Positions 33,775 through 43,171 are shown, counted from the first letter of the stretch. The stretch is 64,000 bases of DNA from Microbacterium sp. M28 (GCF_025836995.1 NZ_CP107546.1:186001-250000); one strand, 5' to 3'. Notes: generated from the letters alone by a model not told the origin. Numbers and translations: made by a program.

Positions 33775-34959
33775 ATGGCGGACCAGCGGAGCAGAGAAGG
33801 CGCGCCCCGAGTGTGGCAGCGGCTCGATGTGATCACCACCGCGGTGCTCGCCGCGATCCTGCTGCCGGCGACCATCGCGGCGCTCGCCCAGCCACCCGGA
33901 CTCACCGGCCTGCTGCTGGGCACGGCCATCGCGCTGTTCACGGTGCTGCACGTGCTGTCGTTCGTCGGGATCCGCCATCCGCTCGCGGCCTTCGTCGTCG
34001 CCAGCGCGCTCATGCTCGCGCTGGCGCTCATCCCGGTCGGCGGCGTGAACTCGGCCGCCATGTATCCGTCGGCGATCGTGTATCTGCTCGTGCTCGGACA
34101 GGTGTCGCTGCAGTGCGACCGCCGGTACAGCGCCGCCGCGCTCGCCGTGGGCATCGTCGGCGCGATCATCGTCGTGCTGGCCACGCCAGGGCTCGACAAT
34201 CCGCTGTGGCAGCTCGGCGGGTTCATCGGACTCGCGGCAGCGGTCGCCGCGGCCTGGGCGCTCGGGGCCCTGCAGCGGCTGCGCAGAGCGCGCTCGGAGG
34301 ATGAGCTCCGAACGCGCACGGAGCGCGCAGTGTCCGAGGAGCGGGAGCGGATCAACCGTGACCTGCACGACCTCGTCGCCCACGCGACGACCGTGATGAT
34401 CGCCCAGGCCGAGGTGGCCAGGGCGTTCCTGCGGGAGGAGCCCGAGACCAGCGAGCGGGCGCTCGGAGTGGTCGTCGACACCGGACGGGAGGCGCTGCGC
34501 GGCATGCGCGGGATCGTCGCGGACGACGCCGGTCGCGACCCCGCCCCGGACCTCGACGCGGTGCGGGCGCTGGTGGAGAGCGTTCGGAGCCCGCGGGCGG
34601 TCGCCAACCTGGAGGAGCACGGCATGGTCGGAGCGCTCGAGCCGGTCGTCGTGCTCGCGCTGCACCACGTGGTGCGCGAGGCTCTGACGAACGCGCTGCG
34701 GCACACCCGGCCGCCGGTGCGGGTGACCGTCGTGCTGGACTGGCGGGCGACGACCCTGGTCGCCACCATCCGCGACGACGGCGGTGCCGGGCGCCGGGCG
34801 AGCGATCTCGGAGTCGGCGTCGGGCTGGTGGGCCTCGCCGAGCGGGTGCGGCTGGCCGGCGGTGCGCTGTCCGCGGGCGCCGAGGCCGAAGGGTGGGCGG
34901 TCAGGGCCGAGCTGCCGCGCGCCGATCAGGCCGCATCGACGGGGGAGGACCGGCCATGA
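33775..34959 (+). CDS. Sensor histidine kinase (HisKA_3 family)
   Basis: A 394-residue NarL-system kinase. Five to six membrane helices (about 20-170) precede a coiled coil (RRARSEDELRTRTERAVSEER), the phosphoacceptor HDLVAHATTVMI (His near residue 200) and a HATPase domain (REALTNALRHTRPP, GVGLVGLAERVRLAGG). GGAGG at 33759-33763 would also suit a GTG at 33772, giving one more residue. The stop overlaps the response regulator start (ATGA), so the pair forms one two-component system. Confidence 0.93.
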   Translation: MADQRSREGAPRVWQRLDVITTAVLAAILLPATIAALAQPPGLTGLLLGTAIALFTVLHVLSFVGIRHPLAAFVVASALMLALALIPVGGVNSAAMYPSAIVYLLVLGQVSLQCDRRYSAAALAVGIVGAIIVVLATPGLDNPLWQLGGFIGLAAAVAAAWALGALQRLRRARSEDELRTRTERAVSEERERINRDLHDLVAHATTVMIAQAEVARAFLREEPETSERALGVVVDTGREALRGMRGIVADDAGRDPAPDLDAVRALVESVRSPRAVANLEEHGMVGALEPVVVLALHHVVREALTNALRHTRPPVRVTVVLDWRATTLVATIRDDGGAGRRASDLGVGVGLVGLAERVRLAGGALSAGAEAEGWAVRAELPRADQAASTGEDRP

Positions 34960-35612
34960 CGATCCGAGTACTGCTGGCGGACGACCAGGACCTGCTGCGC
35001 GAGGCGCTCGCGATGATGCTCGGCCGCGACGAGCGGCTCGAGATCGTCGGGTCGGTGCGTTCGGGCGACGAGGCGATCGGGTTCGTGCGCGGCCGCGCCG
35101 TCGACGTCGTCCTGATGGATGTGCGGATGCCGGGCACGGACGGCATCGCGGCCACAGCCGAGGTGCTGCGGCTGCGACCCGAGACGCGCGTGCTGGTGCT
35201 GACGACGTTCGATCTCGACGAGTACGTGTTCGCGGCGGTTCGGGCCGGCGCCAGCGGGTTCCTCACGAAGGACGCCGCACCGCAGCAGGTCGCGGATGCC
35301 GTGATGGCGGTGGCGCAGGGCGAGCCGGTGCTGGGCGAGCGCGCGATGCGGTCTCTGATCGGCTTCGTGCGTGACGGGTCTCCGGCTCCGGATGCGGAGG
35401 CCGCGCTGGCCGTGCTCAGCCCCCGCGAGCAGGAGGTCGTCCGTCTGCTCGCCACCGGAGCGTCCAACGACGACATCGCGGGCGCGCTGTTCCTGTCGGC
35501 CAACACCGTCAAGACCCACGTCAAGGCCGTGCTCGCGAAACTCGGGCTGCCTGACCGCGTCCACGTCGTGATCTGGGCCTACGAGAACGGCGTGCTCCGA
35601 CCGGGGGAGTGA
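34956..35612 (+). CDS. NarL/LuxR-type response regulator
   Basis: A 218-residue regulator partnered with the kinase before it. The receiver has LLADDQD, VVLMDVRMPGTDG with the phosphorylated Asp, and FLTKDAA. The DNA-binding domain has LSPREQEVVRLLATGASNDDIA and NTVKTHVKAVLAKL. A membrane-protein gene follows at 84 bp and may be a target. Confidence 0.95.
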   Translation: MTIRVLLADDQDLLREALAMMLGRDERLEIVGSVRSGDEAIGFVRGRAVDVVLMDVRMPGTDGIAATAEVLRLRPETRVLVLTTFDLDEYVFAAVRAGASGFLTKDAAPQQVADAVMAVAQGEPVLGERAMRSLIGFVRDGSPAPDAEAALAVLSPREQEVVRLLATGASNDDIAGALFLSANTVKTHVKAVLAKLGLPDRVHVVIWAYENGVLRPGE

Positions 35613-35683
35613 GGCGGAGAGATCACCCGCACGGGTGACCCCGGTCGCCTCCGCGGGCGATGCGGCCGCACACCGCGCCTTCT

Positions 35684-35689
35684 TAGCGT
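35684..35689 (+). promoter_or_regulatory. -10 box (TAGCGT) of the 35696 membrane-protein gene
   Basis: TAGCGT ends six bases before the ATG at 35696. No ribosome-binding site is present. Confidence 0.6.
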
Positions 35690-35695
35690 GGGGCC

Positions 35696-36859
35696 ATGTC
35701 GAATCGAATCCGCTCTCTGCTCCTGCTGACAGCCGTCCTGGGCGGTGCGGCCATCGCCGCGGTGACCCTGCTCCGGCTGCTCGCCCCCGATGCCGTCGCC
35801 TGGACGGCCGACCTCGAACCCGCCTTCCTCGCACGGATCGGCGGGACGACCGCCGAATCCGTCGTCGTCCTGTGCGCCGCGATGGGCGCCGTCGCGGTCT
35901 CCGTCCTCGCTGCCACGACGCTGCGCACGACGCCGTCGAGCCTGACGACGTTGCGCGTGGTCGGCCTGCTCGTCGCGGCGATCATCGCCTTCGGCACTCC
36001 GGGTGGAGTGATCCCCGCCGCCGGCTACACCTTCGCCCTGCTCGTGCCCCTCGGCATCGTCGTGGCTGTCACGCTGCTCGCCCTCCGTCACCCATGGATC
36101 GGCGTACCCGTGGTGCTGCTGGTGATCGCGGGCGTCGTCCACGCCGCCCTCAACCTCGATGGAGCATCCCTTCTGCCGCGCATCCTGGACGCCATGGTCG
36201 GCATCCTTCCGACCATGTTGATGTCTCTGGCGCATGTGCTGACGGCGGCCGCTCTGCTCACCTGGGCGATCGGGGTCAGCGTCGAAGCCAGGGGAGCCTT
36301 TGCGCGCGGGGTGCTGCGTCATCGCGTCGCGATCACCGTCGTGGCAGCGCTGTGCGCCGTCCCCTACACGTTCGCCCGTCTGACCTGGCTCACTCCCTGG
36401 CCGTTGTTCGGCGGCAGCGCCGAGAAGTTCGCCGAGTCGCCGGGCACGCAGCTGACCGGGTTGATGCTCGGATCCGCGATCCTCTTCGGCGGGCTGCTCA
36501 CGCTGGGGCTCGTCCGTCCGTGGGGTGAACGGTTCCCCCGATGGATGGCCGGCCTCGGCGGGCGAGCCGTCCCGCCGGCGCTGGCGATCCTCCCCGCGGG
36601 CTTCGTGAGTGTGCTGTTCACCGCCGGCGGCGTCGAGTTCGCAGCCCAGGGCATCGGGTCTCCGGCAGGCGCCGTCGACACGCTCCACGTCATGGCGATG
36701 TTCCCGTTCTGGCTCTGGGGTCCGCTGCTCGGGCTGGCCGCGTGGGCCTACGCGATGCACCGTTCCGTCCAGGCCGCCCAGGCCGGTCCGGAGGTGGATG
36801 CCGCGGCGCACGCCCGCGCGATGGCTCACCTGGCCGAGATGGAGAGTCGGGAGGCGTGA
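35696..36859 (+). CDS. Multi-spanning membrane protein, hypothetical
   Basis: A 387-residue protein of about nine hydrophobic segments; I do not recognise the family. A short hydrophilic region carries WLTPWPLFGGSAEKFAESPG near residues 225-246. The C-terminus is soluble and slightly acidic. It lies behind a two-component system, so control by that pair is plausible. It converges on the 36860 gene with no gap. Actinobacterial genomes often carry such proteins beside NarL-type systems with no known function. Confidence 0.8.
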   Translation: MSNRIRSLLLLTAVLGGAAIAAVTLLRLLAPDAVAWTADLEPAFLARIGGTTAESVVVLCAAMGAVAVSVLAATTLRTTPSSLTTLRVVGLLVAAIIAFGTPGGVIPAAGYTFALLVPLGIVVAVTLLALRHPWIGVPVVLLVIAGVVHAALNLDGASLLPRILDAMVGILPTMLMSLAHVLTAAALLTWAIGVSVEARGAFARGVLRHRVAITVVAALCAVPYTFARLTWLTPWPLFGGSAEKFAESPGTQLTGLMLGSAILFGGLLTLGLVRPWGERFPRWMAGLGGRAVPPALAILPAGFVSVLFTAGGVEFAAQGIGSPAGAVDTLHVMAMFPFWLWGPLLGLAAWAYAMHRSVQAAQAGPEVDAAAHARAMAHLAEMESREA

Positions 36860-37735
36860 TCAGGACGGCGCTCGCCCGAGCCGGGCGCGGATCCGGACGT
36901 CCTCGTCGGCGGCGACCTGAACGCCGTGGACGCGGATGCCCTGCAGGCCGGCCTCATCCGCATTGAGATCGAACGTGTTCCCGATCGCGTCACGGAGGTG
37001 CCTGCGGACGAAGAGCAACCCGAAGGCGACGACGGGGTTGCCGCTCCCGATCCGCAGATCGCGCAGGGTCAGGATGCCGTCGCTCGTGATGCGCACCCGC
37101 GCAGACGCACGGGCCGATGCGGACAGGAGCTTCCAGCGCGCTGCCCCACGCGCTCGCAGCCGGATGCCGTCCGCACCGTCCTGCAGGATGTCGATGTCCA
37201 GTCGTCTGAGACGGATGCCGGCCGACGCCAGGCCTGGTTCGAGCATCGATCTGATCAGCGGGGCGATGTCGTCGGCGCGGATCGACAGGTCGACGCTGCC
37301 GCGCACGCCGGTGCCGTCCTCGGCGACCTGCAGGTCGTGCCGGCTCTGTTCGGTCCCTCGGACTGTGGGGTTCGCGTACACCAGCCAGGTGATCGGTGCG
37401 TCGGAGAGTCGGACGTCGAGGAAGAGCGGGATCCCGGAGATGCGCATCGGCTGCGCGGTCATCCGGACCGAGCGGGCGATGCCCGTGCTGCTGCGCACCA
37501 CGTCGGGCTCGACCGCGGGCATGGGGGCCGGCGATGGATCGGCGAAGTGCAGATCCAGCGCCGCGTCGGTCGCATCGATGGCGAGTGACTCCAGATCCGT
37601 GCCGATGAGCTCTGCTGTGACGCGGATGCGCTCGAGTCCGGTGGCGATGACCTCCTCGCCGGGTTCCAGGGCGACCGTGCGGATCCAGTCGACGACGGCA
37701 TCCGCATCTCGAGGCCACTCCGGCGAGGGATTCAT
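36860..37735 (-). CDS. Hypothetical protein, beta-rich (LmeA/DUF2993-like at best)
   Basis: A 291-residue soluble protein. No signal peptide or membrane segment is seen. The alternating hydrophobic pattern, with blocks such as ITWLVYANPTVRG and VDLSIRADDIAPLIRSML, suggests long beta-strands as in lipid-binding TULIP-type domains. I cannot confirm the family. The ATG at 37735 follows GAGGATG at good spacing; an upstream ATG at 37753 is possible. It is followed by nothing on the same strand and converges on a membrane-protein gene. Confidence 0.7.
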   Translation of the reverse strand: MNPSPEWPRDADAVVDWIRTVALEPGEEVIATGLERIRVTAELIGTDLESLAIDATDAALDLHFADPSPAPMPAVEPDVVRSSTGIARSVRMTAQPMRISGIPLFLDVRLSDAPITWLVYANPTVRGTEQSRHDLQVAEDGTGVRGSVDLSIRADDIAPLIRSMLEPGLASAGIRLRRLDIDILQDGADGIRLRARGAARWKLLSASARASARVRITSDGILTLRDLRIGSGNPVVAFGLLFVRRHLRDAIGNTFDLNADEAGLQGIRVHGVQVAADEDVRIRARLGRAPS

Positions 37736-37775
37736 GTCATCATCCTCGCGCATGCCGAGCGGAGGGGGCGGCGGA

Positions 37776-39101
37776 TCACACGGTCGCGGTGAGCCAGCGT
37801 CCCGTCCGCACGCGCCATCCCAGGGTTGCGAGACGCGCGAGCAGGTACACGCCGAAGAAGGCGACGGCCAGCCACGTCACACCAGCGGTGTCGTCCACGC
37901 CGGTGGCGGCGATGATCCACAGCACGGGCAGGAACGGCACGAGGTTGAGACCACCGGCGATCGCGAGATAGCGCGCATCGCCTGCACCCATGAGCACGCC
38001 GTCGAGCACGAACACGACCCCGGCGACCGGCTGCGCGACCGCGAGCACGATGAGTGCGGGTTGGATGAGCGCGGCGACCTCAGGGTCGCCCGTGAACGCG
38101 AGACCGATCACTCCCGAGAGTGCACCGATCAGGGCGCCCACGATCACGCCGAACCAGGCGCCCCAGGCCACAGTGCGGGCGAGCACTCGCTTCACCGTGC
38201 GCTCGTCGCCCGCGCCGAGTCCCTTCCCGATGAGGGCCTGCGCGGCGATCGCCAGGGCATCCAGTGCGAAGGCCGCGGCCGAGAAGATCGTGAAGACGAC
38301 CTGCCAGCCCGCGAGCTCCGTCGTGCCGATGCCGGTCGCGACACCGACCGTGGCGAGCAGGGCGACGCGCAGACTCACTGTCCGCAGGAACAGCCAGCCC
38401 CCCGACCGCGCCGATCCGCGGACGCCGTCGCGCTGCGGCCGGACGGAGGCCTGGTGGCGTCGAGCGAGCCGGCCGATAACGACGACGTAAGCGGCGACCA
38501 TGCCCCATTGGGCGGTGACCGTTCCCGCGGCGGAGCCGGCGATGCCCCAGCCCCACCCGTAGATGAACAGCCAGTTCAGCAGCGCGTTCGCGGCGAATCC
38601 GAGCCCCGCGATCCACAGCGGCGTCACGGTGTCCTGCATGCCGCGCAGCAGCCCGGTGGCCGCGAAGACGATGAGCATGGCAGGCAGGCCCCACATCGAG
38701 ATCGCGAGATAGGTGTCGGCCTGCTCTGCGACGGCATCCGAAGCACCGAAGAGCGACACCAGCCAGGGCGATGACACCGCCCCGGCGGCCGCCAGCACGG
38801 CGCCGAGTCCGAGGGCGAGCCACATGCCGTCGATGCCCACCGAGACGGCGTTCTTCGGATCACCAGCCCCGAACCGCCGCGCCACCGCCGGAGTCGTCGA
38901 GTAGGCGAGGAAGATCATCAGGCCGACGATGGTCTGCAGGACGGCGCCCGCGATCCCGAGACCGGCGAGCGGCGTCGTGCCGAGGTGGCCCACGAGGGCG
39001 GCATCCACGATGAGGAAGGCGGGCTCGGCGACCAGCGCACCCAGGGCGGGCACGGCCAGACGCAGGATCTCTCGGTTCAGGGATGCTGCACGGGCGGTCA
39101 C
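37776..39101 (-). CDS. MATE family efflux transporter (DinF-like)
   Basis: A 441-residue multidrug and toxic-compound exporter with twelve hydrophobic segments in two six-helix halves. LAVPALGALVAEPAFLIVDAALVG and GTTPLAGLGIAGAVLQ near the N-terminus are the MATE/DinF signature. The second half repeats the pattern (TELAGWQVVFTIFS). It should use a Na+ or H+ gradient. The GTG at 39101 lies six bases after TAGGCT. The substrate is unknown. Confidence 0.93.
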   Translation of the reverse strand: MTARAASLNREILRLAVPALGALVAEPAFLIVDAALVGHLGTTPLAGLGIAGAVLQTIVGLMIFLAYSTTPAVARRFGAGDPKNAVSVGIDGMWLALGLGAVLAAAGAVSSPWLVSLFGASDAVAEQADTYLAISMWGLPAMLIVFAATGLLRGMQDTVTPLWIAGLGFAANALLNWLFIYGWGWGIAGSAAGTVTAQWGMVAAYVVVIGRLARRHQASVRPQRDGVRGSARSGGWLFLRTVSLRVALLATVGVATGIGTTELAGWQVVFTIFSAAAFALDALAIAAQALIGKGLGAGDERTVKRVLARTVAWGAWFGVIVGALIGALSGVIGLAFTGDPEVAALIQPALIVLAVAQPVAGVVFVLDGVLMGAGDARYLAIAGGLNLVPFLPVLWIIAATGVDDTAGVTWLAVAFFGVYLLARLATLGWRVRTGRWLTATV

Positions 39102-39107
39102 CCTCCG

Positions 39108-39131
39108 AGCCTACGGGGCCTTCGGTAGGCT
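39108..39131. promoter_or_regulatory. Divergent pair of TAGGCT -10 boxes
   Basis: The minus-strand TAGGCT at 39108-39113 ends six bases before the MATE GTG, so that message is leaderless. The plus-strand TAGGCT at 39126-39131 serves the DUF1992 gene through a 27-base leader with CCGGAGG. Confidence 0.65.
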
Positions 39132-39158
39132 GGCCGGACCGGACTCCGGAGGTGCACG

Positions 39159-39707
39159 ATGACCGATCCCCGAGGAAATGCCGCCCGCTACTGGGCCAGG
39201 CAGACCGCCGCGCCCGACGCCGAACAGGCGGCGCCGTCGATGCAGCTCACGGCGGAGAACAAGCACGAGTTCGTCGAGAGCGCGATCCAGGTCGCGATCC
39301 GTCGCGGCGAGTTCGACGACCTGCCAGGCGCCGGCAAGCCGCTGGAAGGGCTCGGTACGCATCACGATCCCGACTGGTGGATCCGGCGCAAGATCGAGAC
39401 CGAGAACCTCACCGGCCTCGGCCCTCCCGCACTGCTGCTGCGCACGGAGGACCGGGAGCTGGACGACCAGCTCGACGCGCTGACGAGGGAGAGCGACGTC
39501 CGCGACGTGCTCGAGGACTTCAACAGGCGGGTGATCAATGCGCGGCGCCAGCTGATGGGCGGCCCGCCGGTCGTGACCCGCACCCGCGATGTGGAGGCGG
39601 AGGTCGCCGCGTGGCGCGACCGGCGGTCTTCCGCTGCGACCGCGGCGCTCTCGCCCGACCCGGAGACGACAGCGACCCGACGCCGCAGCTGGTTCCGCCG
39701 GCGCTGA
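39159..39707 (+). CDS. DUF1992 (DnaJ homologue C28-like) protein
   Basis: A 182-residue protein. The DUF1992 core lies at residues 36-70, with VESAIQVAIRRGEFDDLPGAGKPLEG as the diagnostic block, followed by DPDWWIRRKI. No J-domain is present. The role is unknown; the family is widespread and cytoplasmic. The ATG at 39159 has GGAGG upstream. The basic, Arg-rich C-terminus (RRRSWFRRR) may bind nucleic acid or membrane. Confidence 0.88.
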   Translation: MTDPRGNAARYWARQTAAPDAEQAAPSMQLTAENKHEFVESAIQVAIRRGEFDDLPGAGKPLEGLGTHHDPDWWIRRKIETENLTGLGPPALLLRTEDRELDDQLDALTRESDVRDVLEDFNRRVINARRQLMGGPPVVTRTRDVEAEVAAWRDRRSSAATAALSPDPETTATRRRSWFRRR

Positions 39708-39723
39708 GCACCCGGTCGGCCCG

Positions 39724-41427
39724 TCAGCCCCGCGCCTCGAGCCGGGGTGTCCGCGGCGGCTCGGTGCGCCGGTGACCGGTCCGCTCGAACGCGAGCCCGA
39801 GGGCGAGCAGGGCCGTGTCGTCGTACGCCCGTCCGGCGAACGTCAGGCCGACCGGCATCCCGATGTCGGCCATCGTGCCCATCGGGATCGTCACGGTCGG
39901 GATGCCCAGGTGACGCGGGACCAGGTTGCCGTTGGCGACCCATACGCCGTTGCGCCAGCCGGCGTCGGCGGACGCGGGATCCACGTCCATGTCGGCGCGG
40001 CCGATGTCGGCCATCGCGGGGAAGACCACGGCGTCGAGTCCGAGGGTGTCCATCCATTCCTCCAGGTCGACGCGGCGGGTCTCCTCGAGCCCTCGAACAC
40101 CCTCCGCGAGCTGAGGGATCGCGGTGAAGTCCGGATACGGGCGCTCTGCCACGACTCGCGGATATTCGGCGATGTCGTCGTCGAAGCCGTCGTACCGGTC
40201 GGGCAGCGCGCCGGGCGGCGCGGGGAAGATCTGCGCGCCGTCGACGTCCGTGAGGCTCGACAGCCCTGGGTCGCCGTTCGCCTTCAGGAAGTCGTCCCAC
40301 GCCCACGCCGAGAGGTCGACGATCTCGCGCCGCAGGTACTCGGGGCTGACCAGTCCTCTGGTCGCGATCGTGGGTGCGCCGGCGCGGTCGCCCTCGTAGT
40401 TCGTGACGACGGGGAAGTCCACCTCGACGACCTCGGCGCCTGCGGCCTCCAGGTCGCGCCGCGCCTGCTCCCACAGGGCGATCACGGACGATCGGGTCTC
40501 GATCCGCTGCCCGGTCGATCCCCCGATCGTGGTGCCGGTCCCGGCATCCGGATCGGCGTTGATGTACATCCGAGGAACACCCAGTCGCGTGCCGCGCAGG
40601 TCGCCCGGCGCGAGATCGGCGTACGAGGCGGGGCGGACCTCGGATGCCGCGGGGATCGTGACCCAGGGCTGCGCGCGCCAGAAGTCGCCGCGCGCGTCCG
40701 CGTCATCCGCGACGATCACGTCCAGCACCTCGAGGAGATCGGCCATGGTGCGCGTATGCGGCACGACGACGTCCATGGTCGGAACGAGCGGCCAGTTGCC
40801 CCGCACGGAGATCACGCCGCGGCTGGGCGTGTAGGCGCACAGCGCGTTGCACGACGCCGGTGCGCGGCCGCTCGACCAGGTCTCCTCGCCGAGCCCGAAG
40901 GCCGCGAAGCTCGCCGCTGTCGCCGTGCCAGAGCCGTTGGATGAGCCGGAACCGAACGCACTGGTCAGCCAGTCGGCGCTGTACGGGCTCTCGGCCCTGC
41001 CGTACACGCCGCGCTGCATGCCCCCGTTGGCCATGGGCGGCATGTTGGTCAGACCCAGGCAGATCGCGCCGCCGGCACGGAGTCGTTCGATCGTGAACGC
41101 GTCGCGCTGCGCGATGAGGTCGGCGAACGCCGGTGATCCGGCTGCTGCCGTGAGGCCGGTGACGAGATAGCTGTCCTTCGCGGTGTAGGGGATGCCGTCG
41201 AGCGGTCCGAGCGGTCGCCCTGCCGCTCGGCGGTCATCGGATGCCGCGGCCTCGGCCAGCGCCCTGGGATTGCGGACCACGACCGCGTTGAGCGCGGTCT
41301 CGGTGCCCGGCGCGTCGTACGCGTCGATGCGGGCGAGGTAGGCCTGGACGAGCTGGACGCTCGTGGCGTCGCCGCTCTCGAGCGCCGCCCGCAGATCGGC
41401 GATGGATGCTTCGACCACGTCGATCAT
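39724..41427 (-). CDS. Amidase-signature family hydrolase
   Basis: A 567-residue amidase. The Ser-cisSer-Lys triad can be placed: Lys in YTAKDS (about residue 86), the cis-Ser in GSGSSNGSGT and the nucleophile in EETWSSGRAPAS. The last motif has WSSGR where most members have GGSIR, so the pocket next to the nucleophile is altered. It overlaps the agmatine-deiminase-like gene (ATGA) and should act on the same pathway. A role as a replacement for the nitrilase-type N-carbamoylputrescine amidohydrolase is inference. The start is ATG 41427. Confidence 0.9.
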   Translation of the reverse strand: MIDVVEASIADLRAALESGDATSVQLVQAYLARIDAYDAPGTETALNAVVVRNPRALAEAAASDDRRAAGRPLGPLDGIPYTAKDSYLVTGLTAAAGSPAFADLIAQRDAFTIERLRAGGAICLGLTNMPPMANGGMQRGVYGRAESPYSADWLTSAFGSGSSNGSGTATAASFAAFGLGEETWSSGRAPASCNALCAYTPSRGVISVRGNWPLVPTMDVVVPHTRTMADLLEVLDVIVADDADARGDFWRAQPWVTIPAASEVRPASYADLAPGDLRGTRLGVPRMYINADPDAGTGTTIGGSTGQRIETRSSVIALWEQARRDLEAAGAEVVEVDFPVVTNYEGDRAGAPTIATRGLVSPEYLRREIVDLSAWAWDDFLKANGDPGLSSLTDVDGAQIFPAPPGALPDRYDGFDDDIAEYPRVVAERPYPDFTAIPQLAEGVRGLEETRRVDLEEWMDTLGLDAVVFPAMADIGRADMDVDPASADAGWRNGVWVANGNLVPRHLGIPTVTIPMGTMADIGMPVGLTFAGRAYDDTALLALGLAFERTGHRRTEPPRTPRLEARG

Positions 41428-42467
41428 GCCGGCACCTCCACCGTCGCCGGCTGCTGCTGGGTGATGCAGTGGATGCCGCCGCCTCGCGCGAAGATCGGGC
41501 GCGCGTCGACGGTGACGGCCCTGCGACCCGGGTACGCGGCCTCGAGGATGTCCCGCGCGCGGGCATCGGCGGCGTCCTCGCCGAACCCGCAGGCGATCAC
41601 GGCGTCGTTCACCACGAGGTGGTTGATGTAGCTCCAGTCCACGAACCCTTCATCGTCGCGCAGGGTCGTCGGAGCAGGCACGTCGATGATCTCGAGCGGC
41701 CGACCGGCGGCATCCGTCTGGTCCCGCAGGAACGCCCGCAGCTCGCGCGTGACGACGTGGTCTGGGTGGCCCGGATCGTCCTGGCGGTGCAGCAGCACCC
41801 GCCCTGGGCCGGCGAAGGCGGCGACGATGTCGACGTGCCCGTTGGTGCCGAACTCGTCGTAGTCGCGGGTGAGTCCTCGCGGCAGCCAGATGGCCTTGGT
41901 CGTGCCGATCGTGCGCGCGAGTTCGGCTTCGACACGCGCCTTGTCGGCGTAGGGGTTGCGGTTCGGGTCGAGCTGCACGGTCTCGGTGAGCAGCACGGTG
42001 CCCTCGCCGTCGACGTGGATGCCGCCGCCCTCGTTCACGAGCACGGAACTGATGTGCGCAGCCCCGGTGCGCTCCGCGACGATCCGGGCGACCCCGGCCG
42101 AAACCTGCCACTGCGCCCACGCCGGAGCGCCCCAGCCGTTGAAGATCCAGTCGACCGCGCCGAGCGCGCCAGGGCGATCGTCGTCGAGGACGAAGGTGGG
42201 GCCGAAATCGCGCATCCAGAATTCGTCGAGCGGGGTCTCGAGGATCTCGACGGCCGAGCCGAGCATGTCCTTCGCGCGGGCCGTCTCGGTCGGATCGACG
42301 AGCATCGTGACCGGCTCGAACTCGGTGATGGCCAGCGCGGTGTCCGTCCACGCGCGGTACGCCGTCTCCTGCCATGCCGCGCCGTCCCCGAGCGTGATGC
42401 CCGCTCGGGGGAAGGCCATCCAGGTGCGCTCGTGCCGGTCGCCCTCGTGGGGCATTCTCCAGCCCAT
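41424..42467 (-). CDS. Agmatine deiminase/peptidylarginine deiminase-like protein
   Basis: A 347-residue guanidino-group-modifying enzyme. The expected residues are present: MRDFGPTFV (about 86-94), NEGGGIHVDGEGT (Glu, His), GTNGHVDIVAAF (His-x-Asp) and the catalytic Cys in GGGIHCITQQQP near the C-terminus. The enzyme converts agmatine to N-carbamoylputrescine plus ammonia. GGAG lies six bases before the ATG. It is coupled to an amidase gene and diverges from a TetR gene across a 24-bp palindrome. Other guanidines are possible substrates. Confidence 0.92.
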   Translation of the reverse strand: MGWRMPHEGDRHERTWMAFPRAGITLGDGAAWQETAYRAWTDTALAITEFEPVTMLVDPTETARAKDMLGSAVEILETPLDEFWMRDFGPTFVLDDDRPGALGAVDWIFNGWGAPAWAQWQVSAGVARIVAERTGAAHISSVLVNEGGGIHVDGEGTVLLTETVQLDPNRNPYADKARVEAELARTIGTTKAIWLPRGLTRDYDEFGTNGHVDIVAAFAGPGRVLLHRQDDPGHPDHVVTRELRAFLRDQTDAAGRPLEIIDVPAPTTLRDDEGFVDWSYINHLVVNDAVIACGFGEDAADARARDILEAAYPGRRAVTVDARPIFARGGGIHCITQQQPATVEVPA

Positions 42468-42484
42468 GTCGTTCTCCTTCGAGA

Positions 42485-42508
42485 TGTATTGATCGCCTGA
42501 TCAATACA
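42485..42508. promoter_or_regulatory. TetR operator, perfect 10-bp arms with 4-bp spacer
   Basis: TGTATTGATC (42485-42494) and GATCAATACA (42499-42508) are perfectly complementary around GCCT. The site fills the gap between the divergent deiminase and TetR genes, beside the TetR -10. It is the clearest operator in the window. Confidence 0.85.
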
Positions 42509-42517
42509 AGAGTTTCC

Positions 42518-42523
42518 TACACT
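42518..42523 (+). promoter_or_regulatory. -10 box (TACACT) of the TetR gene
   Basis: TACACT lies 9 bp before the ATG at 42533, with GGAGG in between. Its -35 position falls within the 24-bp palindrome, consistent with autorepression. Confidence 0.6.
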
Positions 42524-42532
42524 GGAGGAACC

Positions 42533-43171
42533 ATGTCAACGCCCGACGTCCGTCCCCGCACCCGGAAGAGCCCTCAGCAGCGCTCCGCAGAGATCCATGA
42601 TGCGGCGATCGCCCTCGCGAGAGAGCAGGGCCTCTCGGCCCTGACGCTGCGTGCTGTCGCCGCGCGGGCCGGCGTCGTCCCCGGCCTGGTGGCGCATTAC
42701 GCGTCGAGCATGGACGACCTCGTCGCCCGCACGTTCCGCGAACTCGCGGCATCCGAACTGGACGACGTGCGCACGCGATCCGAGACGGAGGACGGGCCGT
42801 CGGCGCAGCTGGCCCGGATGATCTCGACCGTGCTCAGCAGCGACCATGACGACGTCACGCTGGTATGGGTGGATGCGTGGTCGCTCGGCCGCGGCAGCGC
42901 GGCGCTGTCGATCGCGATCGACGAGCAGATGAGCGCCTGGCAGTCCTTCATCGCGCAGCTCATCGACGACGGCCACCGCACCGGGGAGTTCCGCACCGAC
43001 GACACGGATGCCGTCGCCTGGCAGATCCTCGCCATGATCGACGGGATCTCGGCGCACGCGCTCACCCGCCGCACCGACGCGGCCACATTCGCCGCGCGGC
43101 TGGCGCAGGCGTGCGAGACGCTGGTCGGCGCGCCGACGGGGGCCATCGGGAAGCACCTGCCCACGCGGTGA
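42533..43171 (+). CDS. TetR family regulator (BetI-like)
   Basis: A 212-residue regulator. The N-terminal helix-turn-helix (AAIALAREQGLSALTLRAVAARAGVVPGLVAHY, about 24-56) resembles BetI-type regulators of amine and choline metabolism. The C-terminal domain (WVDAWSLGRGS, WQILAMIDGISAHALTR) fits the same subgroup. It probably represses itself and the divergent deiminase/amidase operon by binding 42485-42508. The inducer would be an amine or guanidine; this is inference. Confidence 0.93.
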   Translation: MSTPDVRPRTRKSPQQRSAEIHDAAIALAREQGLSALTLRAVAARAGVVPGLVAHYASSMDDLVARTFRELAASELDDVRTRSETEDGPSAQLARMISTVLSSDHDDVTLVWVDAWSLGRGSAALSIAIDEQMSAWQSFIAQLIDDGHRTGEFRTDDTDAVAWQILAMIDGISAHALTRRTDAATFAARLAQACETLVGAPTGAIGKHLPTR

